From: a bacterium
Lineage (GTDB): Bacteria; Verrucomicrobiota; Kiritimatiellia; CAIKKV01; CAITUY01
DNA length: 62,401 nt
Direction: 5' to 3'
Assembly (NCBI GenBank): GCA_037143175.1
Contig: JBAWZF010000015.1
Coordinates: forward strand, 1-62,401
Below the pieces are notes generated by a model, which did not search any database, had not been told where the DNA came from, and was given only the letters and a program-made list of their open reading frames with translations. A program made the translations under genes and the position numbers. Shown in pieces: positions 53,397 to 61,999 of this stretch; positions within the stretch are counted from its first letter, which is position 1; every line of letters begins with the position of its first letter.

Positions 53397-54131
53397 TCAA
53401 AAAGCCCCACGGCCCAGCAACACTGCCGGCACAGTTTGCACCATGATTACAAGATCCTTAATCATGCTTTGACTGTGAATATACTGCAAATCAAGCCGTA
53501 CCTGTTCCTTGAACGGAATCTCCGAACGCCCCTGAATCTGCCATAAGCAGGTCAACCCCGGCTTAATATGTAACCGTTTGCGATCCTCGAGAGTATATTG
53601 AGCCACTTCCCTGGGTACTGGGGGGCGCGGTCCGACAATGGAGAGATCCCCAAGCAAAACATTAAGAAACTGGGGCATCTCATCGATGCTATACCGTCGG
53701 ATAAAGCGACCGACCTTCGTAATCCGGGGATCATTTTTCATCTTAAAAATAACCCCGTCCTGGGATTCATTTTGCTTTATCAACATATCCTTGAGTTGCT
53801 CGGCATTACGAAACATGGATCTGAACTTGTAAAAACGGAACACCCGGCCATTTAAACCCACCCGATTTTGGGCGAAAAAAACAGGATAGCCGTCTTCAAG
53901 ACAAATGGCCACACCCACCACGATAAATAAGGGGATCAGCATCAAAATCGCCATCGCCGAGAGAGAAATATCTATAATCCGTTTAACCGAGTAGACGCTT
54001 CTCAAGCCGAATTCCCAAAAGCCTATTTTAAGAATAAGACGTGCACGCAACATTCTTATGCTGGAGCGGGAGGTCGGCAGATTCAGATCTTTAAAGAGAG
54101 CGGCCCGAGCGGTGTAAATACTTTCATTCAT
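53397..54131 (-). CDS. initiating sugar transferase (WcaJ/WbaP type)
   Basis: A 244-residue polyprenyl-phosphate sugar-1-phosphate transferase that starts repeat units on undecaprenyl phosphate. One N-terminal re-entrant or membrane helix is at about 55-80. The catalytic region has VFFAQNRVGLNGRVFRFYKF, RFIRRYSIDEMPQFLNVLLG, LSIVGPRPPVPREV and PGLTCLWQIQGRSE, all normal. It is the short monotopic form without the four-helix N-terminal region of WcaJ or WbaP. The ATG at 54131 lies 25 bp after the upstream stop, while an in-frame start at 54335 would overlap that gene by 179 bp. Its location inside the signalling operon suggests control of priming. Confidence 0.92.
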   Translation of the reverse strand: MNESIYTARAALFKDLNLPTSRSSIRMLRARLILKIGFWEFGLRSVYSVKRIIDISLSAMAILMLIPLFIVVGVAICLEDGYPVFFAQNRVGLNGRVFRFYKFRSMFRNAEQLKDMLIKQNESQDGVIFKMKNDPRITKVGRFIRRYSIDEMPQFLNVLLGDLSIVGPRPPVPREVAQYTLEDRKRLHIKPGLTCLWQIQGRSEIPFKEQVRLDLQYIHSQSMIKDLVIMVQTVPAVLLGRGAF

Positions 54132-54156
54132 AGGTGTTACTCTTGTCTGAGGATTG

Positions 54157-55833
54157 TTACTCGGGATGGATATCCTTTGCAACTTCAAAAACCCCGAAAT
54201 TTTCATGATACCGGCGAAACAGGTCTTTCCGACGGGCAATGGCCATGATGATCTCACGTCCTCGCCCCCGTTCACTCCGTGAGCTGGCCACATCGGTTCG
54301 GGCAAGCCAGCCATCCATATCCCACTCCCGCCCACTGTCTAAAAAGAACACCCGACAGAATGAATCGTATAGACGTAATTGAAAAATGATTGCCCCCCCT
54401 TCAGGAACTCGCCCATGCTCAACAACGTTAACCCCGTACTCCATGACCAGTAACCTCACTGCCCCCGCGGCTAAATCTGTCCACCCGGCTTCCAAAAGCC
54501 GCTGTTCACTGATCTCAGCAAGTTGCGCAATGGCCCTTTTGGTAGGCAGGACGGATGATTCAAATAGCACCTGAGCAGGATCCAAACAGTTTATAAAAAT
54601 GGCAGTACAATCGTCCTTATCCAAATGATAGCCGTCCTGGATAAGCCGTTCCATCAACCCTTCAGGCGGATTCACGCAGCCAGCTTTAATGGCCCGAATA
54701 AGCCCTGACTTCACACCAACGACCCCGCAGGCATCATCACGCTGTCCCCGGTAAGCTTCAGAAAGGCCGTCCGTATAGATCAATAAAGAAGTCCCTGGAG
54801 TTGCAGACACAGTCATTTCGCCAAGAGATGCCGCGTCAGCCCCGACACAATCGTCGAGTTCAAACCCAATGGGGAAAGTTCCATCTCCAGACAGAGGACG
54901 CGCTTCCGCGAAGGCCTGACCATGCCAAACCAAAGGCTCAGGATGCCCGCAATTCATGCACTTCCATACCCGGGTGTCAGGATCATATAATGCCAGGAAT
55001 AGCGAGGCATAGATTTCCTGATTCGTTACATTCCTCCTGAATCGTTCCTCAATCTTGCGATGCACCATCGCCAGCCCCTGATCACCATATCCAAGAAGCA
55101 CCTCAGTAATAATCACCTTCAACAGTGATGCAACCATGGCTGCGCCCACCCCATGTCCCGATACATCACCGACATAGACACACACACGCCCGCTCGGCAA
55201 CTTGATGGCGTCAAATACATCACCTCCGATAGCCATACTGGGGTGGTAGGCCATCCGGATCTCGCAATCCAGCGTGATTAACGGGGTAGTTGAAAGAAGC
55301 TTCTGTTGCAAGGATCCAGCCACTCTCAACTCACGCGACATCTTTTCTTTCCACCGTTTCAAGGCATCATGGCTGCGCTTCAAATCCAGAGCGTTGCGAA
55401 CTCTAGCGATCAACTCGCGCGGATTAAACGGCTTCCGTATATAATCAAAAGCGCCAGCATCAAAACCTTTTTCAATGTCCGCAATATTGGCCAGGGCTGT
55501 CACCATGATCACAGGAATGTCCTGGGTTCGGGGATCCTCCTTTAAGGAATGAGAAACATCGTACCCCGAGATCCCGGGCATCATAACGTCCACCAGTATT
55601 AATTCGGGAACGCTGTCACGGGCCAAGGACAAGCCCTGTTCACCGCTTTCAGCCAGTGTCACCTTGCACCCTCGCCCGACCAATAATTTCCGCAAATACT
55701 CTCGGTTGGGAAGTTCATCATCAATCACCAGAACATGCCCCTCCAATCCTATACCCTCGATCGCGCACGCCCCACTGAGCTGAGGGATAGGCATCGCCCC
55801 CACGGGTTTCGAGTCTTTTAGGTTCGTATTCAT
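54157..55833 (-). CDS. REC-PP2C-HATPase regulator (HsbR/RsbU-like)
   Basis: A 558-residue protein. The receiver (about 32-150) has VLVIDDELPNREYLRKLL, phospho-acceptor Asp in LILVDVMMPGISG and Lys in YIRKPF. The SpoIIE-type phosphatase (about 190-400) keeps its metal-binding Asp residues in MAIGGDVFDAI, YVGDVSGHGVGAAM and LLIYTDGLSEAY. The RsbW-type kinase domain (about 420-555) has LLVMEYGVNVVEHG, DSGREWDMDG and ERGRGREIIM, so the ATP site looks intact. It can in principle both phosphorylate and dephosphorylate a STAS partner, switched by REC phosphorylation, as in Pseudomonas HsbR. The ATG at 55833 overlaps the Hpt stop (ATGA). Confidence 0.92.
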   Translation of the reverse strand: MNTNLKDSKPVGAMPIPQLSGACAIEGIGLEGHVLVIDDELPNREYLRKLLVGRGCKVTLAESGEQGLSLARDSVPELILVDVMMPGISGYDVSHSLKEDPRTQDIPVIMVTALANIADIEKGFDAGAFDYIRKPFNPRELIARVRNALDLKRSHDALKRWKEKMSRELRVAGSLQQKLLSTTPLITLDCEIRMAYHPSMAIGGDVFDAIKLPSGRVCVYVGDVSGHGVGAAMVASLLKVIITEVLLGYGDQGLAMVHRKIEERFRRNVTNQEIYASLFLALYDPDTRVWKCMNCGHPEPLVWHGQAFAEARPLSGDGTFPIGFELDDCVGADAASLGEMTVSATPGTSLLIYTDGLSEAYRGQRDDACGVVGVKSGLIRAIKAGCVNPPEGLMERLIQDGYHLDKDDCTAIFINCLDPAQVLFESSVLPTKRAIAQLAEISEQRLLEAGWTDLAAGAVRLLVMEYGVNVVEHGRVPEGGAIIFQLRLYDSFCRVFFLDSGREWDMDGWLARTDVASSRSERGRGREIIMAIARRKDLFRRYHENFGVFEVAKDIHPE

Positions 55834-56219
55834 GATTCCGAAATCCCCTCCTCGCTCCATGCAGCCACCCAGTTCCGGAGCCCCTCCGATAACTCGAAAC
55901 AACGGGAGTAATCGCCGCGTTTGATCCCCGCACTCAATTCCTCAGCAACTACTGACAAGGCGGGCACTCCCATCGTCCCGCCCATCCCGAGTAGCGAATG
56001 GGCCGCACGCCTGACATCCGGCTCGCTGCGCCCTGTTACCGCCGTATGAATCGATAAAACTAAATTGTTGATATGGTCTCGAAAAAGCAACACCAGTTCA
56101 TCATCCAACTCAGAGGTATCCACCAAAAAAACATGACACCGGTCAGCCAATCCAGGAATCATTCCCTCAAAAGTTTTCATAGTAAGACGGTTCAGTTCAT
56201 CCGGATTAGAGGCCATCAC
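55830..56219 (-). CDS. Hpt domain protein
   Basis: A 129-residue histidine phosphotransfer protein. The site is VRRAAHSLLGMGGTMGVPAL, with the phospho-accepting His in AHSLLG. It has no other domain. It lies between a hybrid kinase and a REC-output protein, overlapping both by a few bases, so it almost certainly carries phosphate between them, like HptB. The GTG at 56219 overlaps the kinase stop (GTGA). An ATG at 56216 is equally possible. Confidence 0.9.
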   Translation of the reverse strand: MMASNPDELNRLTMKTFEGMIPGLADRCHVFLVDTSELDDELVLLFRDHINNLVLSIHTAVTGRSEPDVRRAAHSLLGMGGTMGVPALSVVAEELSAGIKRGDYSRCFELSEGLRNWVAAWSEEGISES

Positions 56220-58714
56220 AATCCCCTACCTTTCAACGAATTAATCCCCGATTTCCAGCTCTCAAGTGCCTGTTTCAAGACCTCAACACGCACGGGCTTC
56301 GAGATATAATCATCCATCCCAGCCTCCAGACACTTCTCGCGATCCCCATCCAGGGCATTGGCCGTCATGGCAATGATCGTTACCCTGCGCCCCGAACGAC
56401 CTCGTTGTTGTTCCAGCTCACGAATTCTTCCGGTCGCTTCAAACCCGTCTATAACGGGCATCTGACAGTCCATCAATATGATGTCATAATCTTGTCGCCC
56501 CGCCGCCTCGAGGGCTTCCCGGCCATTGCACACCGCATCCGTCCGAGTGTAGCCAAGCTTATGTAACTGCTTCAATGCAACCTTTTGATTCACCAGATTA
56601 TCCTCGGCCAGAAGAATCCGAGCCGTCTGCTCAACCGGTTCCGGACTGCCTGCAACAGGCCTATCGGAGATAGCAGGCATCTGGCTCTTTCCCTCCGCAT
56701 CCAGAACAACCATGATGGAATCTAATAATAGGGATTGCTTGACCGGCTTGAGCATCACCCGGACTCCCGGCAGATCCCTGACCGCGTCGGTCTCGGGAGA
56801 CAATCCCATAGAGGTCAATACAACCACGGGAAGAGAAGCTAAGGCCGGATCACCCTTAATAGACCTGACGAGGTCTAGTCCCGTCAATTCCGGCATAGCC
56901 ATATCACTCAACAAAAAAGCATAGGGGATTCCCGCAGAAGCTTTCCCCCGAATGGCGCGTAATCCTTCCTCAACGGTCGCGAAACAGTCACAGGTCATTC
57001 CCCAGGATCGCAGGATTTTATCCAAAATGAGCCGGCTGGTAGCATTATCATCAATCACAACACAACAAAGATTTTCCAGACCGGCTGGATCAGACCGGAC
57101 ACGTGGGCTTGACGCATGGCTTCTCAATAAGGGGAGTTGGAACCAGAACAAAGAGCCCTTCCCGACCTCACTTTGCACTCCGATGTGACCGTCCATTAAT
57201 TCGATGAGCCGCCGCGAAATGGCAAGTCCCAAGCCTGTCCCACCATACTTGCGAGAAGCAGATCCATCCTCCTGCCAAAAAACCTCAAAAAGTCGCTCCT
57301 GAGCCTTAGTCGACATCCCAATGCCAGTATCCTGGACTTCAAAATGCAGCCAGAACCGGTCATCCTCCTGTCGCTCCAGCCTGACTCGCGCAACGACCTC
57401 ACCCCTCTCCGTGAACTTGACTGCGTTCGACAAGAGGTTAATCATGACTTGACGTAACCGCCCGGCATCACCACGTAACATCATGGGCACATCCATTTCG
57501 ACATGCGACACCATCTCGACATGCTTCGCCGCTGCTGCCTCAGCCAGAACATCAAGCGATCCCTCAATCAGATCCATCAGGTCAAAATCGTCCTGAATGA
57601 TTTTAAACTTGCCCGCCTCAATCTTTGAGAAATCAAGAATTTCATTGATCAGGGAGAGAAGGGCTTCGCCGCTGGTGCCGATGGTCCGGACGTAATCAGC
57701 CTGCTCCTCAGTCAAGGGAGTCTGCGCCAACAGACCGGTTAGCCCGATCACAGCATTCATTGGAGTTCGTATTTCGTGGCTGATGTTGGCCAGGAATTCG
57801 CCCTTGGCTTTATTGGCCGCTTCTGCCGCCACCGCCAACTGATTGGAGCGTTCAATGGCCTTCTGTAATTCACCGTGCGAGGCCTCAAGTCGCTGTCGCG
57901 ATGCCTCGAGGTCCTCCATCACGCTCAACATCTGAACGTGATTATGCTCCAATTCACGAGTCCGACGGCTTAAGTCCTCATTCGCCCTTTTGAGGATCAG
58001 CTCATTATTTTTCCGATCCGATATATCTACAAAACTTTCCAGCAGACAGGCCCTGCCCCGGTGTATAATCGGCCCCACTGTTTTCAAGATCGGCAACAAG
58101 GATCCATCCCTGCGCACCAATTGCCGCTCCGAGTTATCGATCTTCTGGTGAAAGTCGCTGATCGGACATTTGCCCCTTTCCGCCGGACAGACAAACTGCT
58201 GGCATCGCCTGTCTATAACCTCTTCCCGGGAGGCTCCCATCATTCGCAATGCGGCGGGGTTGGCATCGCAGATAACATGGGTTTCTTCATCAATGACCAT
58301 CACCCCGACCTGAATATTGTCCAGAAGAAATTTCAGTTGGCGCTCACTTTCCGCAGCATCAACATCCTTCTTCTTTCGCTCAGTAATATCCACTGCAGAA
58401 CCGATCAATTCAATCACTACCCCATTTCGTATTCTCGGCAGGATATCGAGAAGGAAGATGAATTTCCCATTTTCCACGGCCAGCTCGAACGAGCAGGGCT
58501 TCCCACTCCATGAAGACTCAAAGTAAGCAACCAAAGTTCGGCTCACCTCCGGGGAAAAGACATCATCAACAAACCGCCCGCCAATTCCCCCTTTACATGA
58601 TGTCATCCGGGAAACCAATTGCCCGCGGCACAAGGGCAAGACAAATCGATCTCCGGTTTTGACAACCCGGAACGTCATTCCCGGCTGAAGGTCTTGAGAC
58701 AGGTCATGATTCAT
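56216..58714 (-). CDS. hybrid histidine kinase PAS-PAS-HK-REC-REC
   Basis: An 832-residue soluble hybrid kinase. Two PAS domains (about 20-110 and 125-235) precede a coiled coil (235-300). HisKA has FLANISHEIRTPMNAVIGL, with phospho-accepting His313. HATPase follows with INLLSNAVKFTERG, VQDTGIGM and GGTGLGLAI. Two receivers lie at about 555-670 and 700-820, the second with RILLAEDNLVNQKVALKQL and the Asp in IILMDCQMPVIDG. The second PAS has an unusual cysteine set CQQFVCPAERGKC (171-183). It has no Hpt of its own, since this is the separate gene downstream. It overlaps both neighbours by 4 bp. Confidence 0.92.
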   Translation of the reverse strand: MNHDLSQDLQPGMTFRVVKTGDRFVLPLCRGQLVSRMTSCKGGIGGRFVDDVFSPEVSRTLVAYFESSWSGKPCSFELAVENGKFIFLLDILPRIRNGVVIELIGSAVDITERKKKDVDAAESERQLKFLLDNIQVGVMVIDEETHVICDANPAALRMMGASREEVIDRRCQQFVCPAERGKCPISDFHQKIDNSERQLVRRDGSLLPILKTVGPIIHRGRACLLESFVDISDRKNNELILKRANEDLSRRTRELEHNHVQMLSVMEDLEASRQRLEASHGELQKAIERSNQLAVAAEAANKAKGEFLANISHEIRTPMNAVIGLTGLLAQTPLTEEQADYVRTIGTSGEALLSLINEILDFSKIEAGKFKIIQDDFDLMDLIEGSLDVLAEAAAAKHVEMVSHVEMDVPMMLRGDAGRLRQVMINLLSNAVKFTERGEVVARVRLERQEDDRFWLHFEVQDTGIGMSTKAQERLFEVFWQEDGSASRKYGGTGLGLAISRRLIELMDGHIGVQSEVGKGSLFWFQLPLLRSHASSPRVRSDPAGLENLCCVVIDDNATSRLILDKILRSWGMTCDCFATVEEGLRAIRGKASAGIPYAFLLSDMAMPELTGLDLVRSIKGDPALASLPVVVLTSMGLSPETDAVRDLPGVRVMLKPVKQSLLLDSIMVVLDAEGKSQMPAISDRPVAGSPEPVEQTARILLAEDNLVNQKVALKQLHKLGYTRTDAVCNGREALEAAGRQDYDIILMDCQMPVIDGFEATGRIRELEQQRGRSGRRVTIIAMTANALDGDREKCLEAGMDDYISKPVRVEVLKQALESWKSGINSLKGRGL

Positions 58715-61167
58715 GCGTTCTCCTGTTTATCACTGACCGGATTTCTTCCTTCTAAGGACTCTTTCGCCAAAATCGACTGGTAGGCGGGAGGCCTGCCCAA
58801 CTCCACCTGCAACTGATTGACTTCGTGCTTTAGCTCCAAAATTCGCGTCTCACGTCCCGTCATAAGTCGGTTATGTCGCTCCAGTTCCTTGAGCGTTCCC
58901 TTGAGAATAGCTTCCCCTTGCTTATTCTGGGTAATATCCGCAATGATCACCAGGTTACCCATCAGGTTCCCCCACTGTCCATGCAACGGTGCGACATAGA
59001 GAAGTCCCTCTCGACGTTCGCCTGTACTGGTCAACAACTCCAGTTCGCAAGGAGCCACGTCTTTGCTTTCTTTGATCAATCGCATTTGCTCATTCACGCG
59101 CAACCGGCTCTCCTGAATAAAACATGGCCAATCCGAGATCGCCTGACCCACCAGAGCCTCGGCAGGGAACCCGACCATCGACAAGGCGCGGCGATTCAGT
59201 TCAACCAGCCGGTCGTTGCCATCCAACACCATGATCGCCTCAGGCGAATGCTCAAATACTCGCCGATATCGCTCCTCGCTTTCATATTTCTGAGATTCCA
59301 TGGACTTCCGTTCATCTTTCGCAATGAGCAACGCCAGCATATCCACGATTGCCAGAATGAGTTGAATCTCTTCATTCGTCCAGCTTCGGATGGTTTCGGC
59401 ATGTTCAACACACAGCATGCCTTGAATTTTCCCGCCTCTCGAAACAGGTGCATGGAGCAAAGAAATAATACGCTTGTCGTTGAGCAAATCCTCCGCCAGG
59501 CCATGAGTCCGCTCATCGACACGAATGTCAGGAATACTGAGAAACGGCTTGTCTTTCAGCGCCTGGTAATATCCGGGATATCGGCTGACGAGCAACGCCG
59601 CCCCGCACTCATGGATATTCCGTGATTTGGAATAGGATTCTTCGCAGATAAATGCCGAGCGATCCTCGATATATTTCCAGACGCTGACAGATTCCACATC
59701 CAGGGAAGACGCAAGAGTCTGCGCTACATGCTCCAATGCAGCAGGAAAAGAGGCGAAATCCTGCCGGGACAACTCCAGGACAACCGCCTGATTGAGTTCA
59801 AATTGACGTGTTCTATCCCACCAGTTTTGCCGAAACTGGAAAAAACCAATCAAAATAACCGACAACATTGCAATCTGCTGAATGATCCCAAAACGAGCCT
59901 CAGCTGTTCGACGTTCGATGTCGGCAGCCGACACATCTAGCCCGAGTGCAAGCTTGACACGCTCAGGGCCGTCTTTGTTCAATACCACGGCAATCAGGGC
60001 GGAGACCCAGGTCCCCCAACGATCCGTGTAGGGTTTTGATACATACGGGACTCCTGATTGAAAAAACGACCGATCCTCCTCGTCAATCTGATCAGCATAG
60101 ACCGTTCCAGGAACAATGTTCCAGCCCTCCTTGGAGTCAGTCGATGAGGACACATAGTTGATGCTTTTGCCCTCTTTGGGGCCATACAGATAAATATTGC
60201 GCACATCCGAACTTGACGTCCGAATTCGAGTAAATATATCTCGCAGGTGGCTGTATTCCGGTGACTTTAAATCGTCCAATGTGCCTGAAAAATGTCTCAA
60301 GGGCTCCACGTCCAAAGCAGCGGTAACAAGCATGGCTCGAACCATCAGTTCAGCTCCATATTCTTTCCGGGCTTGTTCTCCTGCCTGTTGGGTTACTACC
60401 CAGCCCCCGCAAGCCAATGACACCATGATACACGCCATCTGAAGCCCGAACCAGGACTTGCGCCTGACAAAAACACCCGACGCCGTGTTTCGCGAAGCAT
60501 ACTGGTAGGCTTGCCACAACGAGGCTGCCAATAACAACGGCACAATAATGTAAACATAGGTTATGGGAAAACCAACAATAGCGGCAAATCGCTCGCGATT
60601 GAGAACGGAGGCAGGAAAGAAATCATCTTTCGGGGCACCAAGAAGAAAAACCAAAGCCATCAGGATCATACTAGTAGTTGCCAGCCCCAATGCACTTTTT
60701 GAAACTCGGGCAAAACGGGTTGCCTGCCACATCCGCCGGGCACAATAAATTGCGATCGCTGCCAGAAAAAGGAATATCGCCAATTCGTATTCTTGCACCC
60801 CGCCTACTTCAATCACAACGACAAGGAAAACGAGGGGCAGCATGTTCAGGCTTATACGAAGCCAAGGCTTCGAAACCCAGCGAGGCAAAAGTTCCGTCAT
60901 GGAAAATAAAAGCAGGCATGTTACAGCCCCCGCGAATAAGATGGAATGCACCGCATTCAGGATCGGTAACGCCCCGAGGTTAGTCGCGGCACATTCAATC
61001 CACTGACAGCCACCAAACATGACCCCAAACCACCCCAGGCTCGCCCACGATAAGAGCGGGGTAGGGATTCGTCGGAGGCAAAAACAGACTGAAGACAGCA
61101 CGAAAAAGGCCAAACCCGTGAGGAAATGGATATAATCTGATTGCAAGTCAAAAAATGATGAAATCAT
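58711..61167 (-). CDS. multi-pass membrane sensor with GAF and PAS domains, no kinase
   Basis: An 818-residue protein. The first 230 residues contain about seven helices of unknown ligand type. A further helix (about 238-260) opens an extracytoplasmic PDC/Cache-like domain (about 262-415) that ends with a helix near 425-445. A GAF domain (about 465-610) and a PAS domain (about 630-750) are cytoplasmic. The tail is coiled coil with ILELKHEVNQLQVELGRPPA, a frequent end of PAS/GAF signalling proteins. No HisKA, HATPase, GGDEF or PP2C follows, so it must signal by contact, probably with the hybrid kinase encoded 4 bp into its stop. It is the first gene of the operon. Confidence 0.85.
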   Translation of the reverse strand: MISSFFDLQSDYIHFLTGLAFFVLSSVCFCLRRIPTPLLSWASLGWFGVMFGGCQWIECAATNLGALPILNAVHSILFAGAVTCLLLFSMTELLPRWVSKPWLRISLNMLPLVFLVVVIEVGGVQEYELAIFLFLAAIAIYCARRMWQATRFARVSKSALGLATTSMILMALVFLLGAPKDDFFPASVLNRERFAAIVGFPITYVYIIVPLLLAASLWQAYQYASRNTASGVFVRRKSWFGLQMACIMVSLACGGWVVTQQAGEQARKEYGAELMVRAMLVTAALDVEPLRHFSGTLDDLKSPEYSHLRDIFTRIRTSSSDVRNIYLYGPKEGKSINYVSSSTDSKEGWNIVPGTVYADQIDEEDRSFFQSGVPYVSKPYTDRWGTWVSALIAVVLNKDGPERVKLALGLDVSAADIERRTAEARFGIIQQIAMLSVILIGFFQFRQNWWDRTRQFELNQAVVLELSRQDFASFPAALEHVAQTLASSLDVESVSVWKYIEDRSAFICEESYSKSRNIHECGAALLVSRYPGYYQALKDKPFLSIPDIRVDERTHGLAEDLLNDKRIISLLHAPVSRGGKIQGMLCVEHAETIRSWTNEEIQLILAIVDMLALLIAKDERKSMESQKYESEERYRRVFEHSPEAIMVLDGNDRLVELNRRALSMVGFPAEALVGQAISDWPCFIQESRLRVNEQMRLIKESKDVAPCELELLTSTGERREGLLYVAPLHGQWGNLMGNLVIIADITQNKQGEAILKGTLKELERHNRLMTGRETRILELKHEVNQLQVELGRPPAYQSILAKESLEGRNPVSDKQENA

Positions 61168-61181
61168 AATATATTATCCAC

Positions 61182-61829
61182 TTAACCAGAATTTATAGAG
61201 ACTCCTCTTGCCCGCAGCAGATGCTCGATCCGTCCCCACATACCTACGACCTCTTCACAATACAAACGGTCATCGGGGTATGGAAGATTAATCACGACAT
61301 CTGCATACTGCCGGGTCGGCAAAATATGACGTTGATACATAGGTTCAACCTGATATTCAAATTGGCGGACAATATCCTCAACACTCCGTCCTCGCTCCAC
61401 CGTATCGCGCGCGATTCGTCGACGGAGACGTTCCGCGACTGGCACCTCCACAAAAAAGCGCAGGTCTAAAGACTCGCGTAATGCGGCGTTACAATACAAA
61501 AAAAGGCCTTCCACAATCAACACTGGCATCGGAGTCAACGGCTCTGTTTGCACTTTACGACAATGCGTCAAAAAATCATAACAGGGCACATGGATCTCCT
61601 GTCCACGTTTCACCGCATCTATATGTTGCGCTAATAAATCGAGGTCTAATGCGGCTGGCTCGTCAAAATTATAGGCTTCCGCCGGTATTCCCCGTGGCAC
61701 CTCCAGATAGTAATGATCTTGAGAGATGACCCGGCACCCAAATTGCCCCGTCAGCAATGCCAGCCCTTGAGCAAGCGTTGTCTTGCCGGAGCCTGAACCT
61801 CCTACGATACCAATGATGATGGGCTTCAT
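61182..61829 (-). CDS. udk: uridine kinase
   Basis: A 215-residue P-loop nucleoside kinase that makes UMP or CMP from uridine or cytidine. Walker A is GIVGGSGSGKTTLAQGLALL. VISQDHYYLEVPRG and NFDEPAALDLDLLAQHI are the substrate-binding blocks, and RRIARDTVERGRSVEDIVRQ the lid. It ends 14 bp before the sensor gene on the same strand and could share a transcript. UMP feeds UDP-sugars, but the pairing may be coincidental. Confidence 0.92.
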   Translation of the reverse strand: MKPIIIGIVGGSGSGKTTLAQGLALLTGQFGCRVISQDHYYLEVPRGIPAEAYNFDEPAALDLDLLAQHIDAVKRGQEIHVPCYDFLTHCRKVQTEPLTPMPVLIVEGLFLYCNAALRESLDLRFFVEVPVAERLRRRIARDTVERGRSVEDIVRQFEYQVEPMYQRHILPTRQYADVVINLPYPDDRLYCEEVVGMWGRIEHLLRARGVSINSG

Positions 61830-61999
61830 AAATACAGTACCAAACAGAATTATACTCGAGTAATCATATTGACTGGGTAGTTATGGAATTGTCAAGGTTC
61901 TATGCCCAACCCAAATTCTCACCCGCTATCTTCCGTCCCCGCCGCCAAAATACGAATTGCTGTAATTATTCTTTGCTAAGTAGTTATCACCTGTTAAAT
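61830..61999. promoter_or_regulatory. divergent intergenic region between udk and LacI-type gene
   Basis: A 170-bp AT-rich region separates two divergent genes and must hold both promoters. I found no clear -35/-10 pair, terminator or LacI-type palindrome by eye, so no element inside is annotated. Confidence 0.3.

Noticed and set aside
58873-59625. 250-codon plus-strand open frame opposite the sensor gene
   Set aside because: Antisense to GAF/PAS coding sequence, with no ribosome site or recognisable domain.
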